Below, piece after piece: positions 1-8,303 of a stretch of 64,000 nucleotides of DNA (position 1 is the first letter of the stretch; each line of letters opens with the position of its first letter). The notes beneath the pieces were generated by a model. It saw only the letters and a program-made list of their open reading frames with translations, did not search any database and was not told the DNA's origin. A program made the translations under genes and the position numbers. Source of the DNA: Gordoniibacillus chartarius (GTDB taxonomy: Bacteria; Bacillota; Bacilli; Paenibacillales; NBRC-103111); assembly GCF_042432825.1 (NCBI RefSeq), contig NZ_JBHLWN010000124.1, positions 1-64,000 on the forward strand. The letters run 5' to 3'.

Positions 1-22
1 CAGGATCAAACTCTCCAATAAG
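1..22 (-). rRNA. 16S rRNA, 5' end only
   Basis: The first bases are the reverse complement of the universal 16S 5' segment (AGAGTTTGATCCTG). Only about 22 bases of the mature gene are present; the rest lies outside the left edge. The mature 5' end is placed by analogy with Bacillus 16S, so it may be off by a few bases. Confidence 0.93.
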
Positions 23-89
23 GGTAGTTCGACTTGCTCATTGATAACACTTGCGTGTTGTATTACATATAACCTCTCACTCGTCATTC

Positions 90-104
90 AGTTTTCAAGG
101 AGCA
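90..104 (-). promoter_or_regulatory. rRNA leader boxA antitermination element
   Basis: The minus strand reads TGCTCCTTGAAAACT, one base from the Bacillus rrn boxA. It lies between the rrn promoter and the 16S start, where NusB/NusE-dependent antitermination signals sit. This identifies 23-235 as the rRNA leader transcript. Confidence 0.75.
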
Positions 105-235
105 ATCTCTTGCTTGTTTTACCCGGCGCCTCTCAGCGGCAGGAACATTACTGTACCACAATGGGCATGTTGATTGCAACCGGAACGTTTTCTCAAGCTG
201 CCGTTCGCCATGTTGTTTCGGCGACAGCGAAAAGT

Positions 236-264
236 ACTATACCACTACAGTACGCAAAACTCAA
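236..264 (-). promoter_or_regulatory. sigma-A promoter of the rRNA operon
   Basis: On the minus strand there is TTGAGT at 264-259, a 17-base spacer and TATAGT at 241-236. It sits about 215 bases upstream of the 16S 5' end and upstream of boxA, a normal rrn arrangement. Bacilli often have a second rrn promoter; I found no convincing one further upstream. Confidence 0.75.
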
Positions 265-472
265 CCGGCAGATCGTTCCTTGAAATTCTGGACACATCAT
301 TCACAATATGAGATGATTCGTACCGGGTATACTTCGTATTTTTCCCTGCAAGATATCGCCTTATTCAACAAGAGCCCAACTAATGCAAGCAACTTCGACA
401 GCGTTTATTACGTATGCATATGATGGCATAAATATAACTATCATATGATTCCGAATAAGGAGAAACGGATCG
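265..472. other. intergenic region between rrn promoter and next gene
   Basis: This stretch separates the divergent rRNA promoter from the membrane protein gene. It is relatively AT-rich. A TTGCAG on the minus strand near 351 has no properly spaced -10 box. I see no further gene. Confidence 0.5.
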
Positions 473-1063
473 ATGTCTTTCACGTTCGAACTTTCCACGT
501 TCAATTGGCAGCAGCTCGACGAATGGCTTACTCAATTCGAAGCGATGGGTCCTATCCCCGGCATACTCGTACCGATGTCCGAATCGTTCCTCCCATTTTT
601 GCCGCTAGTAGCGCTTATTGTGACGAACGTCAACGCATACGGATTCTGGGAAGGTTTATTATTGTCCTGGATTGGCGTTGTTTTGGGTTCAATCAGCGTG
701 TTTTTGCTTGTGCGCGCGTTCGGAAGGCGATTCCGCGGGTTTATTGAACGGAAGCTGCCGCGGTCGGAGAAATTCATTCATTGGGTGGAAACGAACGGGT
801 TTATGCCGATATTTATTTTAGCCTGCTTCCCCTTTACGCCGTCGTCCGTCGTCAACATCATTTCGGGACTGTCCAAATTGGAAATTCATAAATTCGCGAT
901 CGCTACGTTGCTTGGCAAAGGGATTATGATCGCTTTGGTTTCCTTTGCCGGGCACGATCTCGCCAGTTTGCTTCATCAGCCCTGGAAGCTTGCGCTTATC
1001 GTCGTAGGATTCATATTGCTATGGTTGATAGGCAGGAAGCTGGAGTCCAAGTTTATGAAATAA
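473..1063 (+). CDS. TVP38/TMEM64 (DedA-like) family membrane protein
   Basis: A 196-residue integral membrane protein of the VTT/SNARE-associated superfamily. The segment around residues 105-165 (F-x-P-F-T-P-S-S, then a glycine-rich re-entrant loop and GKG) is the family core, flanked by hydrophobic helices at about 35-80 and 140-190. Homologues are linked to lipid scrambling or transport, but the substrate is not predictable here. AAGGAG lies 10 bases before the ATG. It stands alone between the rRNA promoter and a bidirectional terminator. YtxB- and YdjX-type proteins are the nearest named relatives. Confidence 0.8.
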   Translation: MSFTFELSTFNWQQLDEWLTQFEAMGPIPGILVPMSESFLPFLPLVALIVTNVNAYGFWEGLLLSWIGVVLGSISVFLLVRAFGRRFRGFIERKLPRSEKFIHWVETNGFMPIFILACFPFTPSSVVNIISGLSKLEIHKFAIATLLGKGIMIALVSFAGHDLASLLHQPWKLALIVVGFILLWLIGRKLESKFMK

Positions 1064-1067
1064 ATGC

Positions 1068-1110
1068 AAAGGTTCGGAGACCCGGATTGCCCGGTGTGAC
1101 CGAACCTTTT
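1068..1110. terminator. bidirectional intrinsic terminator
   Basis: AAAGGTTCGG at 1068-1077 pairs with CCGAACCTTT at 1100-1109, with T/A runs on both sides. It serves the convergent membrane protein gene and panD. Confidence 0.8.
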
Positions 1111-1116
1111 CGTTAT

Positions 1117-1530
1117 TTACACGCCCTCAAAGCCTTCCAGCGGCTCAGGTATCGATAAATCATGGGTCTCGACCCGTGTAATGCGGTTGCTGCCGTCAAC
1201 AAATACAACTTTAGGACGCAGTGCATCCACTTCGGGCTCCGTAAACAGTCCCATACTTAAAATAATGACAAGATCGCCGGGCTGAAACAGATGTGCCGGA
1301 GGGCCGTTCAAACATATTTTCCCCGTTCCTTCGGGAGCCGGCAAGGCATACGTTTTCCACCGGGTTGCATTGCGCAGGCTCGTAATTTGGACCATCTCGT
1401 ACGGCTGAATGCGAGCTTCCCGCATCAACCCGGCATCGATCGTTATGCTCCCGACGTAATTCAAATCCGCTTCGGTCACCGTAGCACGATGAATTTTCCC
1501 CTTGCACATGAAGCGCAGCAATTCCGTCAT
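1117..1530 (-). CDS. panD: aspartate 1-decarboxylase
   Basis: Makes beta-alanine from L-aspartate for pantothenate and CoA synthesis. The 137-residue protein has the family hallmark K-G-K-I-H-R-A-T-V-T near residues 10-19 and the self-cleavage site Gly27-Ser28 in Y-V-G-S; cleavage generates the pyruvoyl cofactor on the new Ser28 N terminus. Length fits the usual 125-140 residues. panB and panC, often adjacent in Bacillales, are absent here, so the gene is a singleton. It lies 124 bases downstream of the CDF transporter on the same strand. Confidence 0.96.
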   Translation of the reverse strand: MTELLRFMCKGKIHRATVTEADLNYVGSITIDAGLMREARIQPYEMVQITSLRNATRWKTYALPAPEGTGKICLNGPPAHLFQPGDLVIILSMGLFTEPEVDALRPKVVFVDGSNRITRVETHDLSIPEPLEGFEGV

Positions 1531-1654
1531 TCCCCTCTCGCCTATGGGTGTATATCACAGGCTATGCCGGCAAGAGCGGAATGGTTTGGGCTGACGGTAC
1601 TTTTCGTTTCTTGCAGGACTGACCTTGCATCATCCAACGCATATTTGTCCAAAT

Positions 1655-2569
1655 TTACCGGCGCTCCGGTTCCATGCCTGGAGCATACCAAGGATTGAGA
1701 TGAATGAGCACTTCATCGACGTCCGGATTTTGCATCATGATCGAATGTTTGATTTGGCGGGAAATATCGTGCCCTTCTTGAATCGTCAGTTCGCCCGGAA
1801 CGCTTACCCTGACATCGACAAGAATATAATGCCCATGTTCTCGCGCCCGCAGACGGTCAATGCGCTTGACGCCGGCAACGGAAGCAATGATAACGGCGTA
1901 TCCGCTCAAACGCTCGGGGTCCACAGCCTTCTCCATCAAAATGTCAAAGGACTCCTTCCCCATCTCCACGCCCAGCTTCAACACCAACACGGCGACGATG
2001 ATGCCGGCAACCGGATCGCCATAAAGCAGCCAATGAATGTGATACGCTTCGCCAAGCAGCGACATGCCGATCCCGATCACTGCAGCGAGCGATGCGTAGA
2101 CGTCGGCCAAATGATCATGTGCGGTCGCGATCAAGCCCTTGCTGTTGCAGCGGCGGCCGATGCGGATTGTATACACATACAGCGCGTATTTCCAAACCAA
2201 AGAAAGTAAGGCGGCGGCAAGAGCGATGTAGCTGGCTGCGGCAGGCTCGGCAAAAAACACAACAATGGAATGATAGCCAATGTATAGCGCCGCGAGCACA
2301 AGAATCATCGCGACGAAGCCTGATCCGAGCACCTCCGCTTTGCCATGACCGTAAGGATGATCTTCGTCGGCGGGTCGTTTGGAAATTTTCATAGAGCCAA
2401 GCGCGGCGGCGGTTGCCACAATATCGCCGGCGTTATGGACACCGTCCGCCAGCAGCACTTCACTTTGAAACAAAAATCCGACTGCGAGTTTTAATGCGGT
2501 TAATATGATATTACTGATCAAACTAATCCACACGGCAAACAAAGATCGAGTGTTGTCCGCACTCATCAT
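1655..2569 (-). CDS. cation diffusion facilitator (CDF) metal exporter
   Basis: A 304-residue CDF transporter: an N-terminal domain of about six helices (residues 12-205) and a cytoplasmic domain (about 210-300). It exchanges cytosolic divalent metal for protons. Visible hallmarks are D-G-V-H-N-A-G-D in TM2, D-E-D-H-P-Y-G-H-G-K after it and H-D-H-L-A-D-V in TM5. Overall character recalls Bacillus MneP/MneS (Mn2+ efflux), but metal specificity is inferred. AGGAGG precedes the ATG by 6 bases. The 5' leader contains an intrinsic terminator and alternative pairings, suggesting RNA-level control. Confidence 0.9.
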   Translation of the reverse strand: MMSADNTRSLFAVWISLISNIILTALKLAVGFLFQSEVLLADGVHNAGDIVATAAALGSMKISKRPADEDHPYGHGKAEVLGSGFVAMILVLAALYIGYHSIVVFFAEPAAASYIALAAALLSLVWKYALYVYTIRIGRRCNSKGLIATAHDHLADVYASLAAVIGIGMSLLGEAYHIHWLLYGDPVAGIIVAVLVLKLGVEMGKESFDILMEKAVDPERLSGYAVIIASVAGVKRIDRLRAREHGHYILVDVRVSVPGELTIQEGHDISRQIKHSIMMQNPDVDEVLIHLNPWYAPGMEPERR

Positions 2570-2586
2570 TCATGACCTCCTGCAGA

Positions 2587-2689
2587 AGTGTTTCCCCGGG
2601 GAAACAAAAACCCCCGACCAATCGGTCAGGGGTTAAACACCAGGATATTTAGATTACGCATGCAGCGTCTGCGCATAGGAAACACTCTT
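2587..2689 (-). promoter_or_regulatory. structured 5' leader of the CDF exporter gene, possible riboswitch/attenuator
   Basis: The inferred transcript starts near 2689, below a weak TATAAC at 2701-2696. It contains AGUGUUUCC (2686-2678), a small GC hairpin region (2675-2655), a terminator (2634-2606), an 18-base perfect palindrome (2606-2589) and GGAAACACU (2595-2587), then the ribosome-binding site. The first 9 bases can pair perfectly with the last 9, competing with the palindromic hairpin. It does not match the yybP-ykoY or NiCo consensus as I know them. A protein operator is an alternative. Confidence 0.5.
2606..2634 (-). terminator. intrinsic terminator inside the CDF gene leader
   Basis: On the minus strand AACCCCTGACC pairs with GGTCGGGGGTT around a GATT loop, followed by TTTTTG. 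It lies between the probable promoter and the start codon, so it is an attenuator rather than a gene-end terminator. Confidence 0.75.
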
Positions 2690-2744
2690 TTCATTGTTAT
2701 ATCTTAGACAGGATAGCACAACAGTCCGGAAGGCTCAAGCAGGA

Positions 2745-3428
2745 TCAAGAACTGATCGTTTCGATCTCGACGGCCAGAACATGGGGGATCTGTTTGATTT
2801 TATCGTAAATATGGGTCGTCCTTAATTTATCCAACGCGGAGATGACGATGTAGATCATCTTCTCATCATCATTAATGTCCTTGATTTTGATATGCTTGGT
2901 CTTCAAGTGCTCTGCATGTATGCGATCGATCATTGCCGTCATGTCGCCTGCCGAGTTGAAACGTATCGTGATGGCTAAGTCTCTCTCGCGCAATTGGCTT
3001 GGCCCAAGCAAACGGAACAAATACGGAAAAAAGTTAACGGCGCTAATAATCAACACGACAGCAACGGCCGCTTCCTTATAAAATCCCGCCCCCGCTGCAA
3101 TGCCGAGCGCAGACGCCGCCCACACCATGGCCGCAGTCGTCAGGCCGGAAATAATCTCGTTGCTCCGCCGAAGAATAACGCCGGCGCCAATAAAACCGAC
3201 CCCGCTCACAATCTGCGCAGCGAGTCGAAGCGGATCCATATTCGTATGACCGGGAACCGAATATTTGGCGACGGATTCGATGGATACGATCGTGATCAAG
3301 CAGCTGGCCACGGAAATGACCATAGAAGTCTTCATGCCGAGCGGCTTGTGCTTAAGCTGCCGGTCCACTCCGATCAATAAACCCAACAGAAGCGCATACA
3401 ACAGCTTATCCCAATATACGATGCTCAT
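2745..3428 (-). CDS. MgtC/SapB family membrane protein
   Basis: A 227-residue protein with four to five hydrophobic helices in residues 1-135 (G-L-L-I-G-V-D-R-Q near 17-25 and G-V-G-F-I-G-A-G near 77-84 are family motifs) and a soluble C-terminal ACT-like domain at about 145-227. Family members influence Mg2+/ATP homeostasis, often by binding partner proteins rather than transporting Mg2+. It lies between an aldo/keto reductase and the CDF exporter; the CDF gene seems to have its own promoter just past this stop codon. Confidence 0.85.
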   Translation of the reverse strand: MSIVYWDKLLYALLLGLLIGVDRQLKHKPLGMKTSMVISVASCLITIVSIESVAKYSVPGHTNMDPLRLAAQIVSGVGFIGAGVILRRSNEIISGLTTAAMVWAASALGIAAGAGFYKEAAVAVVLIISAVNFFPYLFRLLGPSQLRERDLAITIRFNSAGDMTAMIDRIHAEHLKTKHIKIKDINDDEKMIYIVISALDKLRTTHIYDKIKQIPHVLAVEIETISS

Positions 3429-3516
3429 GGTGATACCCCTCTTCTCTCTTCGTCAGTTCATGGTATGAAGGGAGGGACGAATTGGTGTAGTTCGAGCTAT
3501 TGCTTTACATCATATT

Positions 3517-4425
3517 CTAGCGATGCGACGTGTATACGTTCGCCTTCGTTAGCTCCTTCAGCTGCACGATCTGATCCGGACGCAATTCGTCCAGCCGCGC
3601 CGCGCCGACGTTGTGGATCAGCTGCTCTACCGTGCTGGCGCCGGGAATAGCCGAAGCTACCGCAGGATGCGCCAGGCTGAAACGAATAGCCGTTTGCGCC
3701 AAGCTCCCCTCATGCGGAAGCGCTGCGAACTTCCCCAGAAGCGGGCGCAGCTCGTCGGCTGTGTAGTCCAAATATCCGTCCGGCTTCAGCTTGGATAAGC
3801 CGCCGTCTGCAAGCAGTCCCTTAGCAACCGGTCCGCGCGCGATCATGCTGATATTGTGCTGCTCAAGCAGATCCAGCACGCTTTCTTCAGGACGCCGGTC
3901 AAGCAAACTGTATTGGCTCATCACGCTGACGATCCGGGAACGCACCGCATATTCGCGGATAACATTCGGCCGAATCGACGAAATGCCGTAATATCGGATG
4001 ACGCCTTGCCGCTGCAGCTCCTCAAACGCCTCGATCGTTTCGTCGATGGGGTCGTCCAGTGTGCCTCCATGCAGTTGATACAAGTCGATGTAGTCGGTCT
4101 GGAGCCGACGCAAGCTTTCCTTCACAGCGCTCATAATGTAGGACTTTGAAGCGTCCCACGTCCACCCCGGTTTCCCCGGCACGATCCGATTTCCGACCTT
4201 CGTCGCCAGGACGACTTCGCTCCGTCTGCCGCGGACCGCCTTGCCGACAAGCTCCTCGTTGCGCCCTTCATCGTACAAATCGGCAGTGTCGAGGTAATTT
4301 ACCCCTCTTTCAAGCGCCTCATGAATAATACGCAGAGCAGGCTTCTCCTCCGTACCGAGCGACATGCAGCCCAGCCCGATTTCACTAATTTGCAGCTCCG
4401 AACTTCCCAACCGATTGGTACGCAT
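3517..4425 (-). CDS. aldo/keto reductase
   Basis: A 302-residue TIM-barrel NADPH-dependent oxidoreductase. The AKR catalytic tetrad is visible: Asp46 and Tyr51 in L-D-T-A-D-L-Y, Lys76 in L-A-T-K and His119 in Y-Q-L-H. The C-terminal A-I-P-G-A-S-T-V-E-Q near 262-271 is the phosphate-binding region for the nicotinamide cofactor. Substrate is unknown; the closest type is the YhdN/IolS-like general stress AKRs of Bacillus. It is monocistronic or cotranscribed with the MgtC-like gene. Confidence 0.9.
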   Translation of the reverse strand: MRTNRLGSSELQISEIGLGCMSLGTEEKPALRIIHEALERGVNYLDTADLYDEGRNEELVGKAVRGRRSEVVLATKVGNRIVPGKPGWTWDASKSYIMSAVKESLRRLQTDYIDLYQLHGGTLDDPIDETIEAFEELQRQGVIRYYGISSIRPNVIREYAVRSRIVSVMSQYSLLDRRPEESVLDLLEQHNISMIARGPVAKGLLADGGLSKLKPDGYLDYTADELRPLLGKFAALPHEGSLAQTAIRFSLAHPAVASAIPGASTVEQLIHNVGAARLDELRPDQIVQLKELTKANVYTSHR

Positions 4426-4597
4426 CCCGGTTCACCCTTTACCGTCTTTTTCTGCATCATACCACATTAAGGCTTAGCAGGCATACGGACTCTTCGACAG
4501 GAAAATATCGTTACACTCAAATTGTCCCGTGTAACGGATGCGGGGGCGAACTTATACTGATATCAAAATCACGGAACAAGAAAAGAGGAAACCGATT

Positions 4598-5659
4598 TTG
4601 GACTTGATGCAGTGGGGCTGGAATGCAAAATGGGAGGATGTGTTCGATCCGTGGCGCAAGGAAGGGCTAGAGCCGGCCCGGGTCGTGTTGGAGCATAAAC
4701 ATACGTATACGGTCGTAACGTCATCCGGCGAGCTGCTTGCCGAAATTACGGGACGCATGCGTCATCTGGCGAGCGGCAGAGCGGACTATCCGGCCGTCGG
4801 CGATTGGGTGGCCGTTGCTGCCAGATCTAATGAAGGACGTGCAGCGATACATGGCATTGTACCGCGAATCAGCAAGTTTTCCCGCAAAACGGCCGGAGCC
4901 GTAACGGAAGAGCAAATCGTTGCGACGAATATGAATACCGTCTTCCTCGTTATGGCGCTTCATCACGATTATAACGTAAGACGGATGGAACGATATCTGA
5001 CTGCGGCTTGGGAAAGCGGAGCGAATCCGGTCATTTTGCTGAGCAAGGCGGATTTGAGCGAGCGGATCGAGGAAGCTGTCCGGGAGATGGAGCAAATCGC
5101 CTTTGGCGTTCCCGTTCATGTCGTGAGCACGCTGGAAGGAAAAGGATTGGACAGTTTGGCGCCGTATGTCGGTCCTGGCCAAACGGTCGCTTTTCTGGGT
5201 TCATCCGGGGTCGGCAAATCGACGTTGATCAATCGGCTGCTGGGCAGAGAAGCGATGGAAACCGGCGTCATTCGCCAAAGCGACGGCAGGGGCAAACACA
5301 CGACGACGCATCGCGAGCTGCTCCCCTTGCCCGGCGGCGGGCTGCTGATCGATACGCCGGGCATGCGCGAGCTTCAGCTGTGGGGTGCGGACGAAGGCTT
5401 CGGCACTTCGTTTGCCGATATCGAAGAGCTTAGCGGACAATGCAGGTTTCCCGATTGCCGCCACGATCGCGAGCCGGGCTGCGCCATACAAGCTGCGTTA
5501 GCGGACGGTACGCTGGAAAGCGGCCGCTATAACAGTTATATAAAGCTGCAAAAGGAGCTCGCCTACTTCGAACGGAAGGAAAGCAAAGCGCTGCAGGCAG
5601 CCGAGAAGCTCAAATGGAAAAAGATCCATCAAGCTGTCAGAAACCGCCCGCACCGATGA
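4598..5659 (+). CDS. rsgA: ribosome small subunit-dependent GTPase A (RsgA/YjeQ type)
   Basis: Circularly permuted GTPase that assists late 30S maturation. Domains in order: N-terminal OB fold (residues about 30-90), then a GTPase with G4 S-K-A-D before G1 G-S-S-G-V-G-K-S-T and G3 D-T-P-G, and a C-terminal zinc finger C-R-F-P-D-C-R-H-D-x4-C. I prefer the TTG start at 4598 (353 residues) because AGAGG lies 9 bases upstream; the frame is open further to an ATG at 4538 without a site. Canonical bacillal rsgA sits next to prpC-prkC; its isolation here suggests a second copy. Confidence 0.88.
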   Translation: MDLMQWGWNAKWEDVFDPWRKEGLEPARVVLEHKHTYTVVTSSGELLAEITGRMRHLASGRADYPAVGDWVAVAARSNEGRAAIHGIVPRISKFSRKTAGAVTEEQIVATNMNTVFLVMALHHDYNVRRMERYLTAAWESGANPVILLSKADLSERIEEAVREMEQIAFGVPVHVVSTLEGKGLDSLAPYVGPGQTVAFLGSSGVGKSTLINRLLGREAMETGVIRQSDGRGKHTTTHRELLPLPGGGLLIDTPGMRELQLWGADEGFGTSFADIEELSGQCRFPDCRHDREPGCAIQAALADGTLESGRYNSYIKLQKELAYFERKESKALQAAEKLKWKKIHQAVRNRPHR

Positions 5660-5681
5660 TCAAGCACGTTGATTAATCACG

Positions 5682-5888
5682 TTAATTATCTGGCAGGACC
5701 GCTTTCACTCGGCCGACCTGGCCATTCGTCAGCCGCACTTTGATCCCATGCGGATGACTGGGGGAATTCGTCAATAGATCTTTGACGATCCCCCGCGTCA
5801 GTTTACCGGTTGCTTGATCCTGCTTGAGCACGATGTCGACGGTTAAGCCCGGTCGAATATCGGTTCGCTTTTGTCCGTTTGGCGTCAT
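5682..5888 (-). CDS. YwbE family protein
   Basis: A 68-residue basic protein of the YwbE (DUF2196) family, recognised by R-x-G-L-x-V-x-I-V-L-K-x-D-Q and T-x-G-x-V-x-D-x-L-T-x-S-x-x-H-P-x-G-I-K-V. Members are small beta-rich proteins of unknown function. Its ATG overlaps the helicase stop codon (ATGA), so the two are translationally coupled; association with an RNA helicase suggests an RNA-related role, which is only inference. Confidence 0.85.
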   Translation of the reverse strand: MTPNGQKRTDIRPGLTVDIVLKQDQATGKLTRGIVKDLLTNSPSHPHGIKVRLTNGQVGRVKAVLPDN

Positions 5889-7261
5889 TTGCGTCGCTCC
5901 CTTCTGCCTGTTGGTTTGGTGCCGGATGTATGCCGGGAATTCCGGCCGAAAGTTTGCGCTTTCGGCGAATCGGCCCTTGGGCCGCGTTCCCCTCTCCCCC
6001 GGTTCGAATCGCCTGGTTTGCGTCCGGATTCGCCTCGTTTAACCATAGATGCTTTAACGAGAAGCCTATCCCCCCGCCCCCGCACATCGGTTTGGCGGTC
6101 CGGACGCGGCCGAACCTCGTCCTTATACTGAGAATCCGATTGACGTTCAAGGGTCATGCCGATTCCCTTCTCGATCAATTGTACGTACATGGCATCCCGC
6201 GGCGCAGCTAACGTGAAGGCATAGCCTTTGTGTCCGGCCCGGCCGGTTCTGCCGATTCGGTGGATGTAGCTCTCCGCATCGTGCGGGATGTCGTAATTGA
6301 TGACATGAGTTACACCTTCGACATCGAGCCCGCGGGCGGCAACATCGGTCGCGACGAGCAGCTGAATGTCGCCGCGGCGAAATGCGGCCATGACCTCCTC
6401 CCGCCTCGCCTGCGTCAAATCCCCATGCAGCTCTTCAACGGAAAGCCCGTGGCTGAGGAGCGCTTCCGCCAGCTTCTTGGCGCGAATTTTGGTCCGGCAA
6501 AAAATGACGGCCAGATGCGGCCGGTAACGCCGCAGCAGCTGCAGCAGCGTAGACTGCTTGGCCCGGTCTGTCGTCTCGATTAACGTTTGCCGTATCGTAT
6601 CCAGCGTAATTTCGCGGCCATGAACCCGAATGTCGGCGGGACTTCGCAAATACGATGCGGCGAGCCGCCGTACAGGCTCCGGCATCGTAGCGGAAAACAA
6701 CAGCGTCTGCCGCTCGCCAGGCGCCGCATCGATCACGCCGGTCACTTCGTCCAGGAAGCCGAGCGCCAGCATTTGATCCGCTTCGTCCAGCACTAGAATA
6801 TGCAGCTTGTCCAAGTTGATCGTTCCGCGCCGCAAATGATCGTTCAACCGCCCGGGAGTCCCAACGATGACCTGCGCGCCGCCCTGCAGCCGGTGAGCTT
6901 GGGCAATGACGTCTTGGCCCCCATACACCGGCAGCGCAGCGATCCCAAGCGCAGGGGCCAGCTTGGCGACTTCGCCATAAATTTGGATGGCCAGCTCCCT
7001 TGTCGGCGTAATGATCAGCGCCTGGCTGAACAGCTCGTCCGGCCGGATACGCTGCAGCATCGGCAGAACGAACGCCAACGTTTTGCCGGTCCCCGTCTGG
7101 GCTTGCACGATGGCGTCGCTGCCGGCCAGCAGAGCCGGAATCGCCTGCTGCTGAACGGGAGTTGGTGTAACGACGCCTAGCTCGCGCAGAGCGGAAACGA
7201 GCGTGTCTCCGATCCCTAACGCGCCGAAGGTAAGATTCGCCGAGCGAACACTCATTGCCAT
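5885..7261 (-). CDS. DEAD-box ATP-dependent RNA helicase
   Basis: A 458-residue RNA helicase. All core motifs are present in order: Q motif (P-T-P-V-Q), I (A-Q-T-G-T-G-K-T), Ia (P-T-R-E-L-A), Ib (T-P-G-R), II (D-E-A-D), III (S-A-T), V (A-T-D-V-A-A-R-G-L-D) and VI (H-R-I-G-R-T-G-R). The last 80 residues are Arg/Gly/Ser-rich, an RNA-binding tail typical of cold-shock helicases of the CshA/DbpA/RhlE type. Start chosen at ATG 7261, behind AAGGGG; ATG 7255, overlapping the upstream stop codon, is equally possible. Middle gene of an apparent three-gene operon. Confidence 0.92.
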   Translation of the reverse strand: MAMSVRSANLTFGALGIGDTLVSALRELGVVTPTPVQQQAIPALLAGSDAIVQAQTGTGKTLAFVLPMLQRIRPDELFSQALIITPTRELAIQIYGEVAKLAPALGIAALPVYGGQDVIAQAHRLQGGAQVIVGTPGRLNDHLRRGTINLDKLHILVLDEADQMLALGFLDEVTGVIDAAPGERQTLLFSATMPEPVRRLAASYLRSPADIRVHGREITLDTIRQTLIETTDRAKQSTLLQLLRRYRPHLAVIFCRTKIRAKKLAEALLSHGLSVEELHGDLTQARREEVMAAFRRGDIQLLVATDVAARGLDVEGVTHVINYDIPHDAESYIHRIGRTGRAGHKGYAFTLAAPRDAMYVQLIEKGIGMTLERQSDSQYKDEVRPRPDRQTDVRGRGDRLLVKASMVKRGESGRKPGDSNRGRGERGPRADSPKAQTFGRNSRHTSGTKPTGRRERRK

Positions 7262-8046
7262 CCCGCCCCTTCGGCATTGCGGTCCAGCTTGCCCCAAGCC
7301 GGATTGTAATCATATTCGACCGATTCATTGTTGAATTCGGGATTCGCAACGTCGCCATTATATGTCCCCACGAGCGACCAGTCCGTTTCCCGCCAAGTAA
7401 CGAAGGAGGCTGCTTGAAGCCGCTCGCCGTCGGCCTGCAGCTCAATCAGCCTGTTAACGAGAGATGTTGCGTAAGGAATACCGGACTCCGGAACTTGGCG
7501 GATGCTGAGATCGGGTCTGCCGAATTTACGCATTCCCCTCGTATGAAGCTTGTATACGTCTTCCCCTTCCTTGGTGACGAGCAGCGCAGTTTGATCCAAG
7601 GGACGAATAGCGGACTGGGCAAAGAAAGTTTCGCTCCACTCCTCAGCCGAATACCACCGCAGAGTTTGCGCATCCAGTACGGCCACGGCTCCTTGCTCGA
7701 CCGCAGCTTGCACGATTCCGATCATGTTCCGGAAATATTCGAGGCTCCCGGTGTCCTCGCTCACTTCTCCGACGATGACGAGACAAGCCGGAGACAAGGC
7801 GACGCGCCGGAACAGCTCATCTCCCTTCTCGCGCAGGAGCTCGCCGAGTTGATTGGAATAATACAAGGTCATCGTCTCGCTATCCCGGCGAATGTCGTAT
7901 GTTAGAAACTGAATGCCGCCGGGAATGCCAGTGACCCGATGCCGGTGCTCCGTCACCTGCAAATCCGCAAAGCTTGGTCCGAATAAAGCATAGAAGAAAA
8001 ATGGCTGGCGTCCACCCGGCCTATAATGAGTACGTTCGTTATTCAT
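7252..8046 (-). CDS. conserved hypothetical protein, first gene of the helicase-ywbE operon
   Basis: A 264-residue soluble protein with no signal peptide or membrane helix. I do not recognise a family. Residues 40-130 alternate beta strands and helices (for example A-C-L-V-I-V-G-E-V near 85-93 and G-A-V-A-V-L-D-A near 118-125), and the C terminus is acidic and aromatic. It overlaps the start of the helicase gene by up to 10 bases, implying coordinated expression. It may be a Paenibacillaceae-specific partner of the helicase. Confidence 0.7.
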   Translation of the reverse strand: MNNERTHYRPGGRQPFFFYALFGPSFADLQVTEHRHRVTGIPGGIQFLTYDIRRDSETMTLYYSNQLGELLREKGDELFRRVALSPACLVIVGEVSEDTGSLEYFRNMIGIVQAAVEQGAVAVLDAQTLRWYSAEEWSETFFAQSAIRPLDQTALLVTKEGEDVYKLHTRGMRKFGRPDLSIRQVPESGIPYATSLVNRLIELQADGERLQAASFVTWRETDWSLVGTYNGDVANPEFNNESVEYDYNPAWGKLDRNAEGAGWQ

Positions 8047-8147
8047 AAGTTGATTTCCCTTCCTTCAGCGCAACATAGCGTAAAAACTTCAATTCCTCTA
8101 ATCATAACGTTTTGACGGCTTGTTCGCCAGCAGCGGACACTGGGCGA

Positions 8148-8177
8148 TTGACAAGGGCGCAGTCCGAGGCTTATAAT
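8148..8177 (+). promoter_or_regulatory. sigma-A promoter of the Mn riboswitch-terC transcript
   Basis: TTGACA at 8148-8153 and a perfect TATAAT at 8172-8177 are separated by 18 bases. Transcription should start near 8184, shortly before the riboswitch aptamer. Confidence 0.85.
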
Positions 8178-8199
8178 GACTGCAAGTACATAGCGTCAT

Positions 8200-8303
8200 C
8201 CAAAGGGGAGTAGCTGACAGTAGAAGTCGTCAATTCGGGAATGTTTCGTTCCCCGGCTCTACTGGCAACGAACGGTGCATTGTCGTTGTTAGCAAGACCT
8301 TTG
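8200..8303 (+). ncRNA. yybP-ykoY manganese riboswitch aptamer
   Basis: Contains the family signature AAAGGGGAGUAGC at 8202-8214 and the second metal-binding loop CUACUGGCAACGAACGGUGC near 8259-8279. P1 can form between CAAAGG (8201-8206) and CCUUUG (8298-8303). The class senses Mn2+ and here precedes a TerC/YkoY gene, its textbook partner. The P1 3' strand is shared with the downstream terminator, so Mn2+ binding should prevent termination and switch the gene on. Confidence 0.93.

Noticed and set aside
331..346. Second upstream rRNA promoter on the minus strand (TTGCAG with TATACC)
   Set aside because: Spacer is only 14 bases, too short for sigma-A; the 236-264 promoter fits far better.
6435..7445. 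Alternative minus-strand frame across the helicase and its upstream gene
   Set aside because: Arg/Ala-rich out-of-frame translation of the helicase; no domain and no start site.
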